Shown: positions 20,884-29,211, counted from the first letter of the stretch. The stretch is 64,000 nt of DNA from Hippopus hippopus (GCA_946811185.2 OX328101.1:26892122-26956121), one strand, 5' to 3'. Numbers and translations: made by a program. Notes: generated from the sequence alone by a model not told the origin.

Positions 20884-22191
20884 TTAGTAATCTGTGATGA
20901 TTTCTCTCAAACTGTTGATTTCGATCTGGTTGTCAAATTCAGCAGAAACAATAACGTTGACCACTGCTGCCAAGGCTTGGGCGAATTGAAGCTCAATTCG
21001 AAGACTTCCAGTTTTTATAGGGTGAAGTTGACCTTCTTCACTACCTTGATCAGCTGTCAAATCGTACCCCCACAAACAGTATCCACCAGCATAATCTTCT
21101 TTGGCAATATCAAATGATTTATTGAGCCCGAAGGCTGAGACAGCCTGATACATTGACAAATATGATTTCAAATACAAGCCATTTTCAAAGTCAGGTTCAA
21201 AGGGTCTGTTATGAATACTGTGACCATTACATGATACATCTATTTTTGACAGATTGAAATGTTGAAAGAAAAATGGATTGGTATCATAACCTCCATTATA
21301 ACTAGCATTTGTTACCATTGCAATGAAAACACGTTTCGGAAGCTGTCCTTGAAACAAATGATCTTCAACTTTAGATTGAAGTCCATTACCAATGGTAAAA
21401 GTCTTTACTTCTACTCTGCGGATAGGAATTTTCATGTTTTGCTGAGAAATAATTCGATTTAGATCATTCGCAATAACAGGCAACATTTCGACATTTCGCA
21501 TATGTAAACTGACTGTTTCCAATACAATTTTTGCAGCTGGTGCACCAGTACCTCCCGTAAGACAAAAGTTTGATGAAGCTCTGTTTAATCTAAGTCTGAT
21601 TTCAATACCGTTAGGTAAATATTTTTCTTGCTGAAATAGATCAAGATGCAATCGTCCGAAAAGCTCTGCAGTTCTGCTTAGTGTGATTACAGCGATTCTT
21701 CCTCGTAATCCTTCATTATTCCCATCGTGGTTGAGTGCTCCGAATTGGCCACTGGTGTCTTCGATCCAAAGTACACCACCTTTCAAAAACGTAGTCTTAC
21801 AGTCGGCATTATATGACAGAAGATTTTCGATATATGCTCTGTATGGATAGGTGTCTGAATTACTGTTGATTAGTTTATTATTTAGATACAGATCGATACT
21901 GCTAAACATACTGTGCATGAAATTGTTTACAGGGGCTACATTTGAGCCGGCATCTAAATTGCTGCCATCTGCTTTAACGATTTTGAATTTGATATACAAA
22001 TACGATTGTGATAAATCTGTCCAATGTTCGGTTTGAGGTGATATGATGAATTCTATCGGTGAATTGTTTGTCAAAGATGATATTGGAAAATGTTCAACCC
22101 ATTGACTTTCTTGCATCGTTGTCAATGTGGGTGGTACAGAAAGAACATCGAGTTCTGATTTACTGCATTCGCAAGATCCGCTTTGCATCAT
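20884..22191 (-). CDS. Major capsid protein (double-jelly-roll type), 435 aa
   Basis: Major virion protein of Polintons, expected to form pseudo-hexameric capsomers. The conserved N-terminal region reads SSLTNNSPIEFIISPQTEHW followed by DLSQSYLYIKFKIV, the first strand of the jelly roll typical of this family. Invertebrate genomes often annotate it as F54H12.2-like. No transmembrane segment or signal peptide. The open frame extends to 22257, but the Lys/Phe-rich leader comes from a repeated AAAAAATCTT array, so I start at the MMQSG methionine. Gene order (minor capsid, core-like protein, then this) is typical. The frame is intact. It is followed by a histone-type stem-loop, and its upstream AAAAAATCTT array is shared with the membrane-protein gene. 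Confidence 0.9.
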   Translation of the reverse strand: MMQSGSCECSKSELDVLSVPPTLTTMQESQWVEHFPISSLTNNSPIEFIISPQTEHWTDLSQSYLYIKFKIVKADGSNLDAGSNVAPVNNFMHSMFSSIDLYLNNKLINSNSDTYPYRAYIENLLSYNADCKTTFLKGGVLWIEDTSGQFGALNHDGNNEGLRGRIAVITLSRTAELFGRLHLDLFQQEKYLPNGIEIRLRLNRASSNFCLTGGTGAPAAKIVLETVSLHMRNVEMLPVIANDLNRIISQQNMKIPIRRVEVKTFTIGNGLQSKVEDHLFQGQLPKRVFIAMVTNASYNGGYDTNPFFFQHFNLSKIDVSCNGHSIHNRPFEPDFENGLYLKSYLSMYQAVSAFGLNKSFDIAKEDYAGGYCLWGYDLTADQGSEEGQLHPIKTGSLRIELQFAQALAAVVNVIVSAEFDNQIEINSLREIITDY

Positions 22192-22194
22192 TTT

Positions 22195-22238
22195 TAAAAA
22201 AGATTTTTCAAAAAAAGATTTTTTCAAAAGATTTTTTC
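22195..22238 (-). promoter_or_regulatory. AAAAAATCTT repeat array before the capsid start
   Basis: Three copies of (minus strand) GAAAAAATCTTTT-like sequence directly precede the capsid ATG. A similar four-copy array precedes the membrane-protein gene at 23901-23962. Candidate promoter motif; inferred. Confidence 0.5.
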
Positions 22239-22240
22239 TC

Positions 22241-22621
22241 TCAATCAAATATATCAAGAGGTCTCGGTCTAGTGTAATGATTTCTTTGTCTTTTATTAAT
22301 AATCTTACCCCTCTGAGATCGAGAAGATAAATGACTTGTCTTTTGTGATTTTCGTTTATTTATCCCAGGTATTAACTGTTGCGCTAAATTATGAACATAT
22401 TGTTTTCCCCGCGAGACTGAAACTTTTTTGGGGTTTTTACCACGTAAAAGGATATCTTCTGCTGCACGTATTCCTTGTTTGATTCCTTCTTTTTTTATAG
22501 CATTAAAACCAGATTTGACTAAGGGTTTAAGCAATGGTGTCACTGTTTTAAGTGCTGATCTAAATAGGGAACCTAATCCATACCCATACTGATGTTTTAC
22601 GCCACGATAAACTGGCAGCAT
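22241..22621 (-). CDS. Small basic core-like protein (adenovirus pX-like), 126 aa
   Basis: Arg/Lys-rich protein with a glycine-rich start (QYGYGLGSLFRSALKTV) and a helical segment ending AEDILLRGKN, followed by a very basic tail. This pattern is seen in the pX/mu-like virion proteins of Polintons and adintoviruses, which associate with packaged DNA or membranes. It lies between the minor and major capsid genes. Assignment rests on composition, position and the GLGSLFR motif, not on a search. The frame is intact. Confidence 0.7.
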   Translation of the reverse strand: MLPVYRGVKHQYGYGLGSLFRSALKTVTPLLKPLVKSGFNAIKKEGIKQGIRAAEDILLRGKNPKKVSVSRGKQYVHNLAQQLIPGINKRKSQKTSHLSSRSQRGKIINKRQRNHYTRPRPLDIFD

Positions 22622-22669
22622 TTTTTTGTCAATGTATCAGTTTAATTATTTCAAAATATCAAATATTTT

Positions 22670-23566
22670 TTATTTTTTCTGTCTGAAATGTAACTTGACG
22701 ATTGTCTTACCAGTAATGAAATGAAACGATATGCCAGAATCCCCTGTTATTTGAATGTAAATAGTATCGAAATCAGATTTCGAAACGGGGATATAATGCG
22801 GTAATGTAATATCATGGTTGATATGTTGGGTTTCATAATTATTTTCAACTGATTCGGTTGGTTTGAACGGTAAAACACGAAGTATGGGAGCAAATGTATC
22901 ACCCACTATAGTGTGTTCGGCAATATCTGAATAAACAAACAGATGGTTGTAGCCAGCATCGATGTTAGGACTGTATTTAAATGCATTTAAAAATCTTCTA
23001 CCCGGATAAATCGCCTCGTTTTGAAATTCTGGCGATCCTCCCAGTTTTAAAAACAGCGATGAGTGGAATTTGATTCCGGTTTTTGTAATATTTCTGATTG
23101 CAAGTTTCGGACGTTTGGATGAGGTTGAATAGCTAATAGATAGTAGCATTGAATTCTTTTGAAGGACACCCGATAGGTTATTTTGAACCAAATCATCGAT
23201 CACCTCTATAATATGCTTTGGTGAAGTGTAACTACCCGGTGGAAAGGTAAATAGAATTGACCATTTTTCTGCTCTACCTTTATCGTCTCGCCTTAATACA
23301 GATATCTCCATATTATCTCTTTTTTTATCTACCGCTGCTACTGCATTGTATAAAGCGTTATCTGCAGTTATAATTTCGAACTTTGCTTCTTGTTCACTTA
23401 CGTTTAAAAACTGAGAGGGGGTAATAAGTTGAACTAATGCAACTTCCCAATTTTCCCTATCAATATGAACTGTCTTTGGTAAATGAACTTTAAAACAGCA
23501 CTGTGTGTTGTTCGGATAAAGGTTTATGGAACTATCGCTAGGTAAAGTAACATAAAACGAATTCAT
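22670..23566 (-). CDS. Probable minor capsid (penton-like) protein, 298 aa
   Basis: N terminus FYVTLPSDSS...YPNNTQCCF followed by LPKTVHIDRENWEVAL is a widely conserved pattern in Polinton proteins of this size encoded beside the major capsid gene. The protein is predominantly beta-strand by composition, consistent with a jelly-roll vertex protein. It lies 48 bp upstream of the core-like gene in the same orientation, and just downstream of the membrane-protein gene. The frame is intact from a strong start. The penton role is inferred from family context. Confidence 0.75.
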   Translation of the reverse strand: MNSFYVTLPSDSSINLYPNNTQCCFKVHLPKTVHIDRENWEVALVQLITPSQFLNVSEQEAKFEIITADNALYNAVAAVDKKRDNMEISVLRRDDKGRAEKWSILFTFPPGSYTSPKHIIEVIDDLVQNNLSGVLQKNSMLLSISYSTSSKRPKLAIRNITKTGIKFHSSLFLKLGGSPEFQNEAIYPGRRFLNAFKYSPNIDAGYNHLFVYSDIAEHTIVGDTFAPILRVLPFKPTESVENNYETQHINHDITLPHYIPVSKSDFDTIYIQITGDSGISFHFITGKTIVKLHFRQKK

Positions 23567-23578
23567 TTTCTAAATATT

Positions 23579-23884
23579 TTATTTTTTACTGTCAATGAAA
23601 TCAAGTCCTGGTTGTTTTTGTTCTGTCTTTGTGAATTTTAACCCCGGAGATGGGAGAATATATCCGAGTGAACTACTTAACAGTATCAACCACAATTCAC
23701 GATCCTGACTTTAAATACTTAAATGTACTATGGAGGTTGCAATAATTGCGTAAATGACTATTATCTGTGAAATATATGTAAACTGATTCTTTGGAACACG
23801 ATTTCCACAGCAGCTGTAATTTTTAGTACCAACACTATCGACACTTTCTGTCGCGCACTCAATGTTTGACTGTGAATTCATCAT
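23579..23884 (-). pseudogene. Small Polinton membrane protein, broken by one in-frame stop
   Basis: A 101-codon frame starting at 23884, interrupted only by a TAA at 23711-23713 (codon 58), then continuing in the same frame to a TAA at 23579-23581. Before the stop it has a Cys pair (YSCCGNRVPKNQ) and a hydrophobic membrane segment (YISQIIVIYAIIATSIVHL). After it comes ELWLILLSSSLGYILPSPGL, which I recognise as the usual C-terminal signature of a small membrane protein found in many metazoan Polintons. Only the 57-codon first part could be made unless the stop is read through. It ends 13 bases before the minor capsid start codon. Confidence 0.75.
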
Positions 23885-23900
23885 AAATGTACTGTCTTTT

Positions 23901-23962
23901 TATAAGATTTTTTATTATAAGATTTTTTATCTATAAGATTTTTTTATTATAAGATTTTTTCC
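23901..23962 (-). promoter_or_regulatory. Four tandem ~16-bp AAAAAATCTTATA repeats
   Basis: Plus-strand unit TATAAGATTTTTTAT, four copies, overlapping the last codons of the integrase gene and lying 17 bases upstream of the membrane-protein ATG. Same core (AAAAAATCTT on the minus strand) as before the capsid gene. Confidence 0.5.
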
Positions 23963-25079
23963 CCTTCAAAGACACCAAATGCGATTCTGGTATCCAACTT
24001 TGAAATTTTTTTGGATAACCTTTCCAATTGACTTTTATTTCTTTGATTAATTTTTTGCCCTCACGCCTTGTACGTCTATCAAGAACTGAATCAATTTCAT
24101 AGACTTCATCATCTTTTATTAATTGAAGTTCGTATTCATAATAAGTTCCCAAAATTTGTTCACCCTGTAAATCTTTTATTTTATAGGTGATAGGTGAAAA
24201 TGTCTTGTTAACATGAGTGATTTCAAATATTTCTTGCGTCCAATTTGGTAAATATCCCTTATCAAATGTGCGTTTTGTTTTATTGATCCGAACACGATCT
24301 CCAATTTCGAATTTTGGCTTTTTCGTCATAGCGATTGTCGATAATCGAGGATACAGATTTTTCGAAACCTCTGCCTCATTTGATTTTGTTACCATTGCAG
24401 GAGATGTTTTAATACTTCTGTGAAAAGTATGATTGTAATTCTGAACTAAAGAATTCAATACGTCAATGTAACGTCTTGTTTTCTTGTACGTAAAGTATTT
24501 CCACATTCTCGATTTTAAAGTTCGTTGAAATCTTTCAACGAGGCTTGCTTTTGTCTCTGGATTTTCGGTGGTGAAAAAATGAATCTGACTCTTTTTCAAG
24601 TATTGTTGAAACAGTTTGTTTTTGAATTCGGAACCTATATCTGTTTGAAGTGCCAAAGGTTTTCGTTTTGATTTCTGGACAATAGATTGAAATGCTCGAA
24701 TCAAAGTTTTTCCCATTTTATTTGGAATAGGGACAACCCATGAAAATCTTGAAAACACGTCGATTACACAAAGTAAATATTTCTTGTTATCATTTTGTTT
24801 TGCTAAATGTTGCTTGTCGGCCAAGTCAGCTTGCCATTGATAATCTATACCACTTACAATAGTTTTTCGTCTTTTAAAACGTCGACGGATTGGTTTGTGT
24901 AAGGTATAGGTGGATTCACCTCGTAACCACTCTTGAACATCTTTGTATCTTATTCCTTTCAAAACAGATTTTGCAGCGTGATACAATTGGTTTATTCCAG
25001 TAAATGCGACAGTACTTTTGGGATCATAAAATAACTTTCTTAACACGTAATCAAGTTTAGGCTTTACCAGGGCTCCCAT
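23931..25079 (-). CDS. Retroviral-type DDE integrase with C-terminal chromodomain-like segment, 382 aa
   Basis: Catalyses insertion of the element and generates the 6-bp duplication. Catalytic triad: Asp85 (YQWQADLAD), Asp147 (LQTDIGSEF), Glu182 (KASLVERFQRTL), with 34 residues between the last two. An SH3-like DNA-binding part (FEIGDRVRINK) follows. The C-terminal 45 residues (VLDRRTRREG...VNWKGYPKKFQSW) look like a chromodomain, which in related integrases can guide target choice. The start overlaps the end of the upstream 294-aa gene by 16 bp. The frame is intact, so the element may still be integration-competent. Confidence 0.93.
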   Translation of the reverse strand: MGALVKPKLDYVLRKLFYDPKSTVAFTGINQLYHAAKSVLKGIRYKDVQEWLRGESTYTLHKPIRRRFKRRKTIVSGIDYQWQADLADKQHLAKQNDNKKYLLCVIDVFSRFSWVVPIPNKMGKTLIRAFQSIVQKSKRKPLALQTDIGSEFKNKLFQQYLKKSQIHFFTTENPETKASLVERFQRTLKSRMWKYFTYKKTRRYIDVLNSLVQNYNHTFHRSIKTSPAMVTKSNEAEVSKNLYPRLSTIAMTKKPKFEIGDRVRINKTKRTFDKGYLPNWTQEIFEITHVNKTFSPITYKIKDLQGEQILGTYYEYELQLIKDDEVYEIDSVLDRRTRREGKKLIKEIKVNWKGYPKKFQSWIPESHLVSLKGKKSYNKKIL

Positions 25080-25948
25080 GACTGAGCCGTTTTACGACTA
25101 GGGGTCTTTTTTATAGAATCTGGTGGAGTTAACAACTCTTTAGTATAGAATTGCTTCAGTCTTTCTTTTTCTTCAGGTTTCATGTATGGAGTTTTCATGT
25201 ATGGAGTTTTCATCGTAGATTTTTTAACACTTTTTGCAGGCGATTTCCTTGCAGTTTTTTGTACACTTTTTGGTGTGTGAAATAAGTAATCAGACTCACC
25301 ATGGGATTCTTCATCTTCACTCAGCGGCTTATCATAAGCTTTATCATAAGTTTTATGCATCCACCTCCATCTGCTTGGATTGCCAATGACTTCTTGCGGA
25401 ATATTACTTTCATGTAATGCCTTTGAAAAAGTTTTCCAGCCTTTGGGTTCAACACCTTTTCTTTGACGTATTGCATCATTGAAAAGATCGATGATATTGG
25501 AACCATGAATGCGTCCGCCTTTATATGACACAACTCCTTGTTCATCCCAAGTTAAATTATTGTTATCTTTTATCATATTCAAAAGTAACTCGGCTTTTCT
25601 TTTCATGGTTTTTGGTACACTTTGCAAAATTTGATCATGCAAGGTAACAGATGTTGATTTCTGTACACTATCATCACTTTTTGTCGTTGAAAGTAAATTG
25701 TTCAAAGTCGGTCTTGCTTTTTGAAGAGAATTTTGTAACTTAAACAAAGTCTCACCATACTTTTGAGCTTCTTCCGATTCTGATAAATTGGTGTTTTGTA
25801 AAATATGTCCCATGTCCTGTTGAAGATGTACTACATCTACAATTTGTGGATTGGGTGGTAAACGAGGTCTTTGAGCTTGTTCGGCTTTCCAACGATTCAT
25901 ATTTTCTAAGGTTTGGTAAGGCACAATAACCATTTTTTTAACAGACAT
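25064..25948 (-). CDS. Polinton conserved protein of unknown function, 294 aa
   Basis: Three parts are visible: an N-terminal helical region (residues 1-110), a conserved middle VVSYKGGRIHGSNIIDLFND followed by GWKTFSKALHESNIPQEVI (residues about 145-200) that recurs in metazoan Polintons, and a basic, low-complexity tail containing SPAKSVKKS and a duplicated MKTPYMKTPYMK. The tail suggests DNA or core association. It overlaps the integrase gene by 16 bp at its 3' end, implying one transcript. No known enzyme motif. The frame is intact. Confidence 0.7.
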   Translation of the reverse strand: MSVKKMVIVPYQTLENMNRWKAEQAQRPRLPPNPQIVDVVHLQQDMGHILQNTNLSESEEAQKYGETLFKLQNSLQKARPTLNNLLSTTKSDDSVQKSTSVTLHDQILQSVPKTMKRKAELLLNMIKDNNNLTWDEQGVVSYKGGRIHGSNIIDLFNDAIRQRKGVEPKGWKTFSKALHESNIPQEVIGNPSRWRWMHKTYDKAYDKPLSEDEESHGESDYLFHTPKSVQKTARKSPAKSVKKSTMKTPYMKTPYMKPEEKERLKQFYTKELLTPPDSIKKTPSRKTAQSWEPW

Positions 25949-25966
25949 AATTTAAAAATTATAAAA

Positions 25967-26329
25967 TTACAAGGCCTTAAGAGCTCCTCCTATTCCTCCG
26001 ATAACGGCTTTTCCTAACAATGGTAATAATGCAGGACCAAGCAATTGAAGAAATCCACCTTTTTGATTTAATATTTGTTTTTTATTTTTTACTGAGACTG
26101 ATTTTGAAGCTAAACGTCTGAGATGCTGCCTACTTGAATACAATTTCTTCTTCTGAGGTGATGATAAATGTACATTGCCTTTTAAAACATTATGACAGCA
26201 TTCCGATATGCATTTTATCACTTCAGGTGATGAATCTTTTACAAGTTTTTTACGTGCTTTTGGTTTAGCCTGTATCATAGCCATAACCATTGAACCATGT
26301 TTTTTTATCAGAGGTGTTTTCTTCTTCAT
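25967..26329 (-). CDS. Small basic virion-like protein with C-terminal amphipathic helix, 120 aa
   Basis: Lys-rich start, then a conserved domain (VIKCISECCHNVLKGNVHLS to LRRLASKS) and a hydrophobic glycine-rich end (GGFLQLLGPALLPLLG... then IGGIGGAL) resembling membrane-lytic segments of adenovirus-type virion proteins. The frame opens at 26386, but the second Met (MKKKTPLIKK) fits the family better. The domain is paralogous to residues about 25-105 of the neighbouring 313-aa protein. The frame is intact. The role is inferred. Confidence 0.7.
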   Translation of the reverse strand: MKKKTPLIKKHGSMVMAMIQAKPKARKKLVKDSSPEVIKCISECCHNVLKGNVHLSSPQKKKLYSSRQHLRRLASKSVSVKNKKQILNQKGGFLQLLGPALLPLLGKAVIGGIGGALKAL

Positions 26330-26436
26330 GTTGACTTGATCTCGATTTCGGATTAAATGATAATACAAGTTCCATATCACTAACATTTATAGCTAATATA
26401 ATGTTTTTTGTAGACAAAATTTGTTGTTAAAATTTC

Positions 26437-27378
26437 TTAAGAAAACTGTGAATAGAGATCGTCGGCTAATGTAGTGGCTGTAGATAAAGATGAATCCACG
26501 GGAACAGATCTTCCTTTCCCTAGGTGGAGCACCTCATTTTTGTCGTCAAGATTATATCTCCCTGTATCAAGGTTGTGTTTCACCATATCATAAAACATTC
26601 GTTTATATTTTTTTAACCCTTTTTTATGTTTAGCTAATGTCTTTGGAGACCACGTGCTGGAGGGGATTTCTTGAAACGATAATTTTTTACCTGGTAATAT
26701 GAATCTTGAATACTTTCTTTCGTAATCCTGCAGTTTTTTTCTCATTCTTTCCTCTTCGGATTTCGGATACTGTTGATGTTCTGAAATGTTGCTTCCTACA
26801 GAACTTCGTTTTCGGGTAGTAACAAATCTTTCATCAATCGTAATTGGGGCATGCTTCTTTGGTGGTGAATTCTTCTTCTTTGGAGATTTTTTCTTTGGTG
26901 GAGCACGCTTTCTTGGAGTAAACTTTTTTGGAGATTTCTTCTTTGTTGGAGATTTTTTCTTTTTCGGAGACTTCTTCTTTTGCGGAGCATGCTTTCGTGG
27001 AACACGTTTTCGAGTTTGTCTTTCAGCTCCAAATTTTCTGATGGTTTTTGTTCCATCCCATCTCAGCAAACTTCTGATAATCACACCACCTAGAAATCCA
27101 CCCCCTCCAGGTTTTAAAATGATTTTACGTTTACTTTCCTCATCTATGGACGGATCTGCTAGCTGTTCAATATCTGCTCTATGTTTTGTCATGTACGTTA
27201 TGGTTTGTTTTGGTAATTTGATTTTATTTTCGATGATGTTTTGCGCAGCTAATGTAAACCATTTTAAAATTTCTTTTAATCCTGCTTTTAACACGGCTTC
27301 TCTTTCATGTTTCTCGGTTTGTTGACTTAAATTTCGCAAAGCAGCTAAAACCGATCTTGGTGTAGGTGGTAAGTCCAT
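26437..27378 (-). CDS. Core-like protein with histone H1-like SPKKK repeats, 313 aa
   Basis: Residues about 20-105 (LKEILKWFTLAAQNIIENKI to GGGGFLGG) form the same domain as the adjacent 120-aa protein. Residues about 120-180 are a lysine-rich tract of repeated KKKSPKKK/PRKRAPPKKKS units like histone H1 or sperm-basic-protein tails, expected to bind DNA. The C-terminal third has a helical region with RMRKKLQDYERKYSRFILPG, and ends DDLYSQFS. It may condense packaged DNA. The tract's repetitive codons also give long false frames on the opposite strand. The frame is intact. The function is inferred from composition. Confidence 0.72.
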   Translation of the reverse strand: MDLPPTPRSVLAALRNLSQQTEKHEREAVLKAGLKEILKWFTLAAQNIIENKIKLPKQTITYMTKHRADIEQLADPSIDEESKRKIILKPGGGGFLGGVIIRSLLRWDGTKTIRKFGAERQTRKRVPRKHAPQKKKSPKKKKSPTKKKSPKKFTPRKRAPPKKKSPKKKNSPPKKHAPITIDERFVTTRKRSSVGSNISEHQQYPKSEEERMRKKLQDYERKYSRFILPGKKLSFQEIPSSTWSPKTLAKHKKGLKKYKRMFYDMVKHNLDTGRYNLDDKNEVLHLGKGRSVPVDSSLSTATTLADDLYSQFS

Positions 27379-27483
27379 GTTTACTCACGGATGGGTATCA
27401 TAAAAATGATTTATATTTAAAAATGTTATTCTCTTTTAAAGCAAGAACTTTTGCATAAAAAAACTTTTCTTAAAGAAACTTTT
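27379..27483 (-). other. Short intergenic region
   Basis: On the minus strand it shows AAAAAAGTTTCTTTAAG and AAAAGTTTTTTT direct repeats between the ATPase stop and the 313-aa start. Possible promoter; nothing stronger. Confidence 0.35.
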
Positions 27484-28155
27484 TTAAGCAGAAGAATAAA
27501 TAACAGGTCCTCTTTCATTACCTTGTGTATACCAACGGTAAAATATATCTGTTCGGAGTCTTAATTCTTTGTTTGTTTGTGAATGAAAATCTACGACTAG
27601 ATATCCATGATCCGACAATGTAGCATCTTCATAAGCAGGTACCAAATGTGGGGCTTGCATTTGTCGAGCTAATGTTTTAATCTGATTCTTATCTCGTTCA
27701 TTTCGAAATAAAATCATATATCTAGAATTAAGGCTAATGGTTCGACTCGATTTCGATTGTTGAAACATATTTTGCGTGATGTAAATCACACTTGCATTAC
27801 GATGATGACCTTTTCTTGTAAACCAAAGTTTAATTTTTTCCTCATCTTTTTCCCCCAACATGTCATCAAAGACGATTAAATGTGGTATGGATACATCACT
27901 GACAATTTCGTTTTCGTCGTCAGGAATCCCCTCCACGAATTTTATCAATTCAAATTGTGAATTAAACTTTTCCTGCATAACACTGTAGGCATGTTGCCAT
28001 TCTTTGTAACACCAAACAACTCTTTCAGGAACGATGTTGAACAAGTCTTCTCGATACTCAATTAATTTATGAACGAACTCTGTTTTTCCACAACCGCTCG
28101 GCCCTGTGATGAAAATATTACAAGGATGTTGAAATAATATGGATTGTACATCCAT
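27484..28155 (-). CDS. A32-like (FtsK/HerA) genome-packaging ATPase, 223 aa
   Basis: Motor ATPase expected to load DNA into capsids. Walker A GPSGCGKT at residues 18-25; Walker B HLIVFDDM with Asp97/Asp98; and a sensor motif VIYITQNMF at about 123-131 with Gln128/Asn129 as in the A32 group. Length and N-terminal position of the P-loop are typical of the Polinton enzyme. The frame is intact. It is the first full gene downstream of the polymerase relic. Confidence 0.93.
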   Translation of the reverse strand: MDVQSILFQHPCNIFITGPSGCGKTEFVHKLIEYREDLFNIVPERVVWCYKEWQHAYSVMQEKFNSQFELIKFVEGIPDDENEIVSDVSIPHLIVFDDMLGEKDEEKIKLWFTRKGHHRNASVIYITQNMFQQSKSSRTISLNSRYMILFRNERDKNQIKTLARQMQAPHLVPAYEDATLSDHGYLVVDFHSQTNKELRLRTDIFYRWYTQGNERGPVIYSSA

Positions 28156-28216
28156 TTTTTACTTTACTCTTTAAAGGTTAATGATAAAATGATAACATCA
28201 TTGAAAATGAAAGCAT

Positions 28217-28375
28217 TTTTATTGAACAGAACTAAACAATGAAACATTTTTTGCAATGCAACATAAAAAATTTTCTTGACAATGAAAAAATTCATAAGGA
28301 AACATTTTTTACAATACAGCGTAAAAAACATTTTCTTGACAATGAAAAAAATCACACTGAAATATTATTTTACAA
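28217..28375. repeat. Three ~58-bp tandem units beyond the polymerase relic
   Basis: Units contain GAAACATTTTTTRCAATRCA and ATTTTCTTGACAATGAAAAA. The block starts TTATTGAACAGAACTAAACA, closely matching 19727-19745 near the other end of the element. It overlaps the very end of the polymerase relic. Confidence 0.6.
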
Positions 28376-29000
28376 TGCAAATTCGCAAATACCACGTGTT
28401 TCACATTTGTCTTCATATTCCGTAATGTCTTTGTGCAACTGCTCTTTCTGAGTCTGATTGACACCGATCTGGATAACCACTGGTTTCTTGCTTAATTTTC
28501 AAGAAATTGTCCACATAACGTTTAAAGAACTGATCTGACACAGAATTGAAATGCCAAATTTCATACACTTACAATAATCGATAACCGCAGTCAAGAGCCT
28601 TGAATAATTCAAAAGTAACCCAAGTTCCGACCAAAGCCCTCTTTTCTTCACCATGGCTACAAATGCTTAAACTTTCTTCTGCACATTTCATACAGAGTGG
28701 AAACATCATTTTGTTGTTACAGTGAACTGGGAGAACGGGGTGAAACAAATCAGTTGGAGGCAAAACTTTGCATTTGATTAAGCCCTCATATTGTCGAATA
28801 TTGTTCATGTCAATATTCTCAGCAGACAAAATTTCTGGCTGACCTACAGGATAGGATTTGTGTTTACAAACATAAGGGTACAGAGAACAGATATCGATGA
28901 TTTCCTTCTTGCTTTTTTTCATCAACATCAGGAACGCGATAATTGACCACGGGAGCTTCGCATTTTTCCTGCGATCTCTTGGCACTCTGGGAACTTAAAC
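28370..29000 (-). pseudogene. Decayed fragment of protein-primed family B DNA polymerase (Polinton POLB)
   Basis: About 190-200 codons of the palm region survive. The longest open piece (28985-28569) contains the family motif A region IIDICSLYPYV, then YPVGQPEIL, a linker with PLCMKCAEE, and GTWVTFEL. It stops at TAA 28569-28571, but the same frame continues with recognisable polymerase sequence (VYEIWHFNS, then NFLKIKQETSGYP) until a frameshift near 28455, after which another frame runs to 28370. A further frameshift in the A-rich stretch near 28930 is likely. The exonuclease domain, most of the TPR/thumb, and the motif with YxDTDS are absent. The element therefore cannot make its own polymerase. 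Confidence 0.85.
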
Positions 29001-29076
29001 AACACCGTGCCAACTCAGTGGAAACGCCGTTTAGTGTGACAGGGGGGTTAGATCACAATATGCTAGCGTCTGTTGC

Positions 29077-29084
29077 TATAAATA
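29077..29084 (+). promoter_or_regulatory. TATA-like box TATAAATA
   Basis: TATAAATA in plus orientation, 135 bases before the CCHC gene start. Confidence 0.4.
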
Positions 29085-29138
29085 GACCATTGGGTAGAGG
29101 TACACTACGTCAGCGTCTAGTAGTAAAGCTTTTTTTTT

Positions 29139-29146
29139 TATAAATA
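29139..29146 (+). promoter_or_regulatory. TATA-like box TATAAATA
   Basis: Second TATAAATA, preceded by a T-run, 73 bases before the ATG at 29212. The better placed of two candidate TATA boxes for the plus-strand gene. Confidence 0.5.
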
Positions 29147-29211
29147 CCTCTATACGCCGTACTATCAGCTACAGAGTTTTAGATCAAGCGACGCTCGACA
29201 AACGATATGGG

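Noticed and set aside
26786..27325. 179-codon Phe/Gly-rich plus-strand frame
   Set aside because: It is the antisense of the Lys-rich SPKKK tract of the 313-aa Polinton protein.
28164..28355. 63-codon minus-strand frame rich in FFIVKK
   Set aside because: It is translation of the ~58-bp tandem repeat beyond the polymerase relic.
29077..29146. TATAAATA boxes as the promoter of the main minus-strand Polinton genes
   Set aside because: The boxes are oriented toward the plus strand, and the minus-strand genes have their own A-rich leaders.
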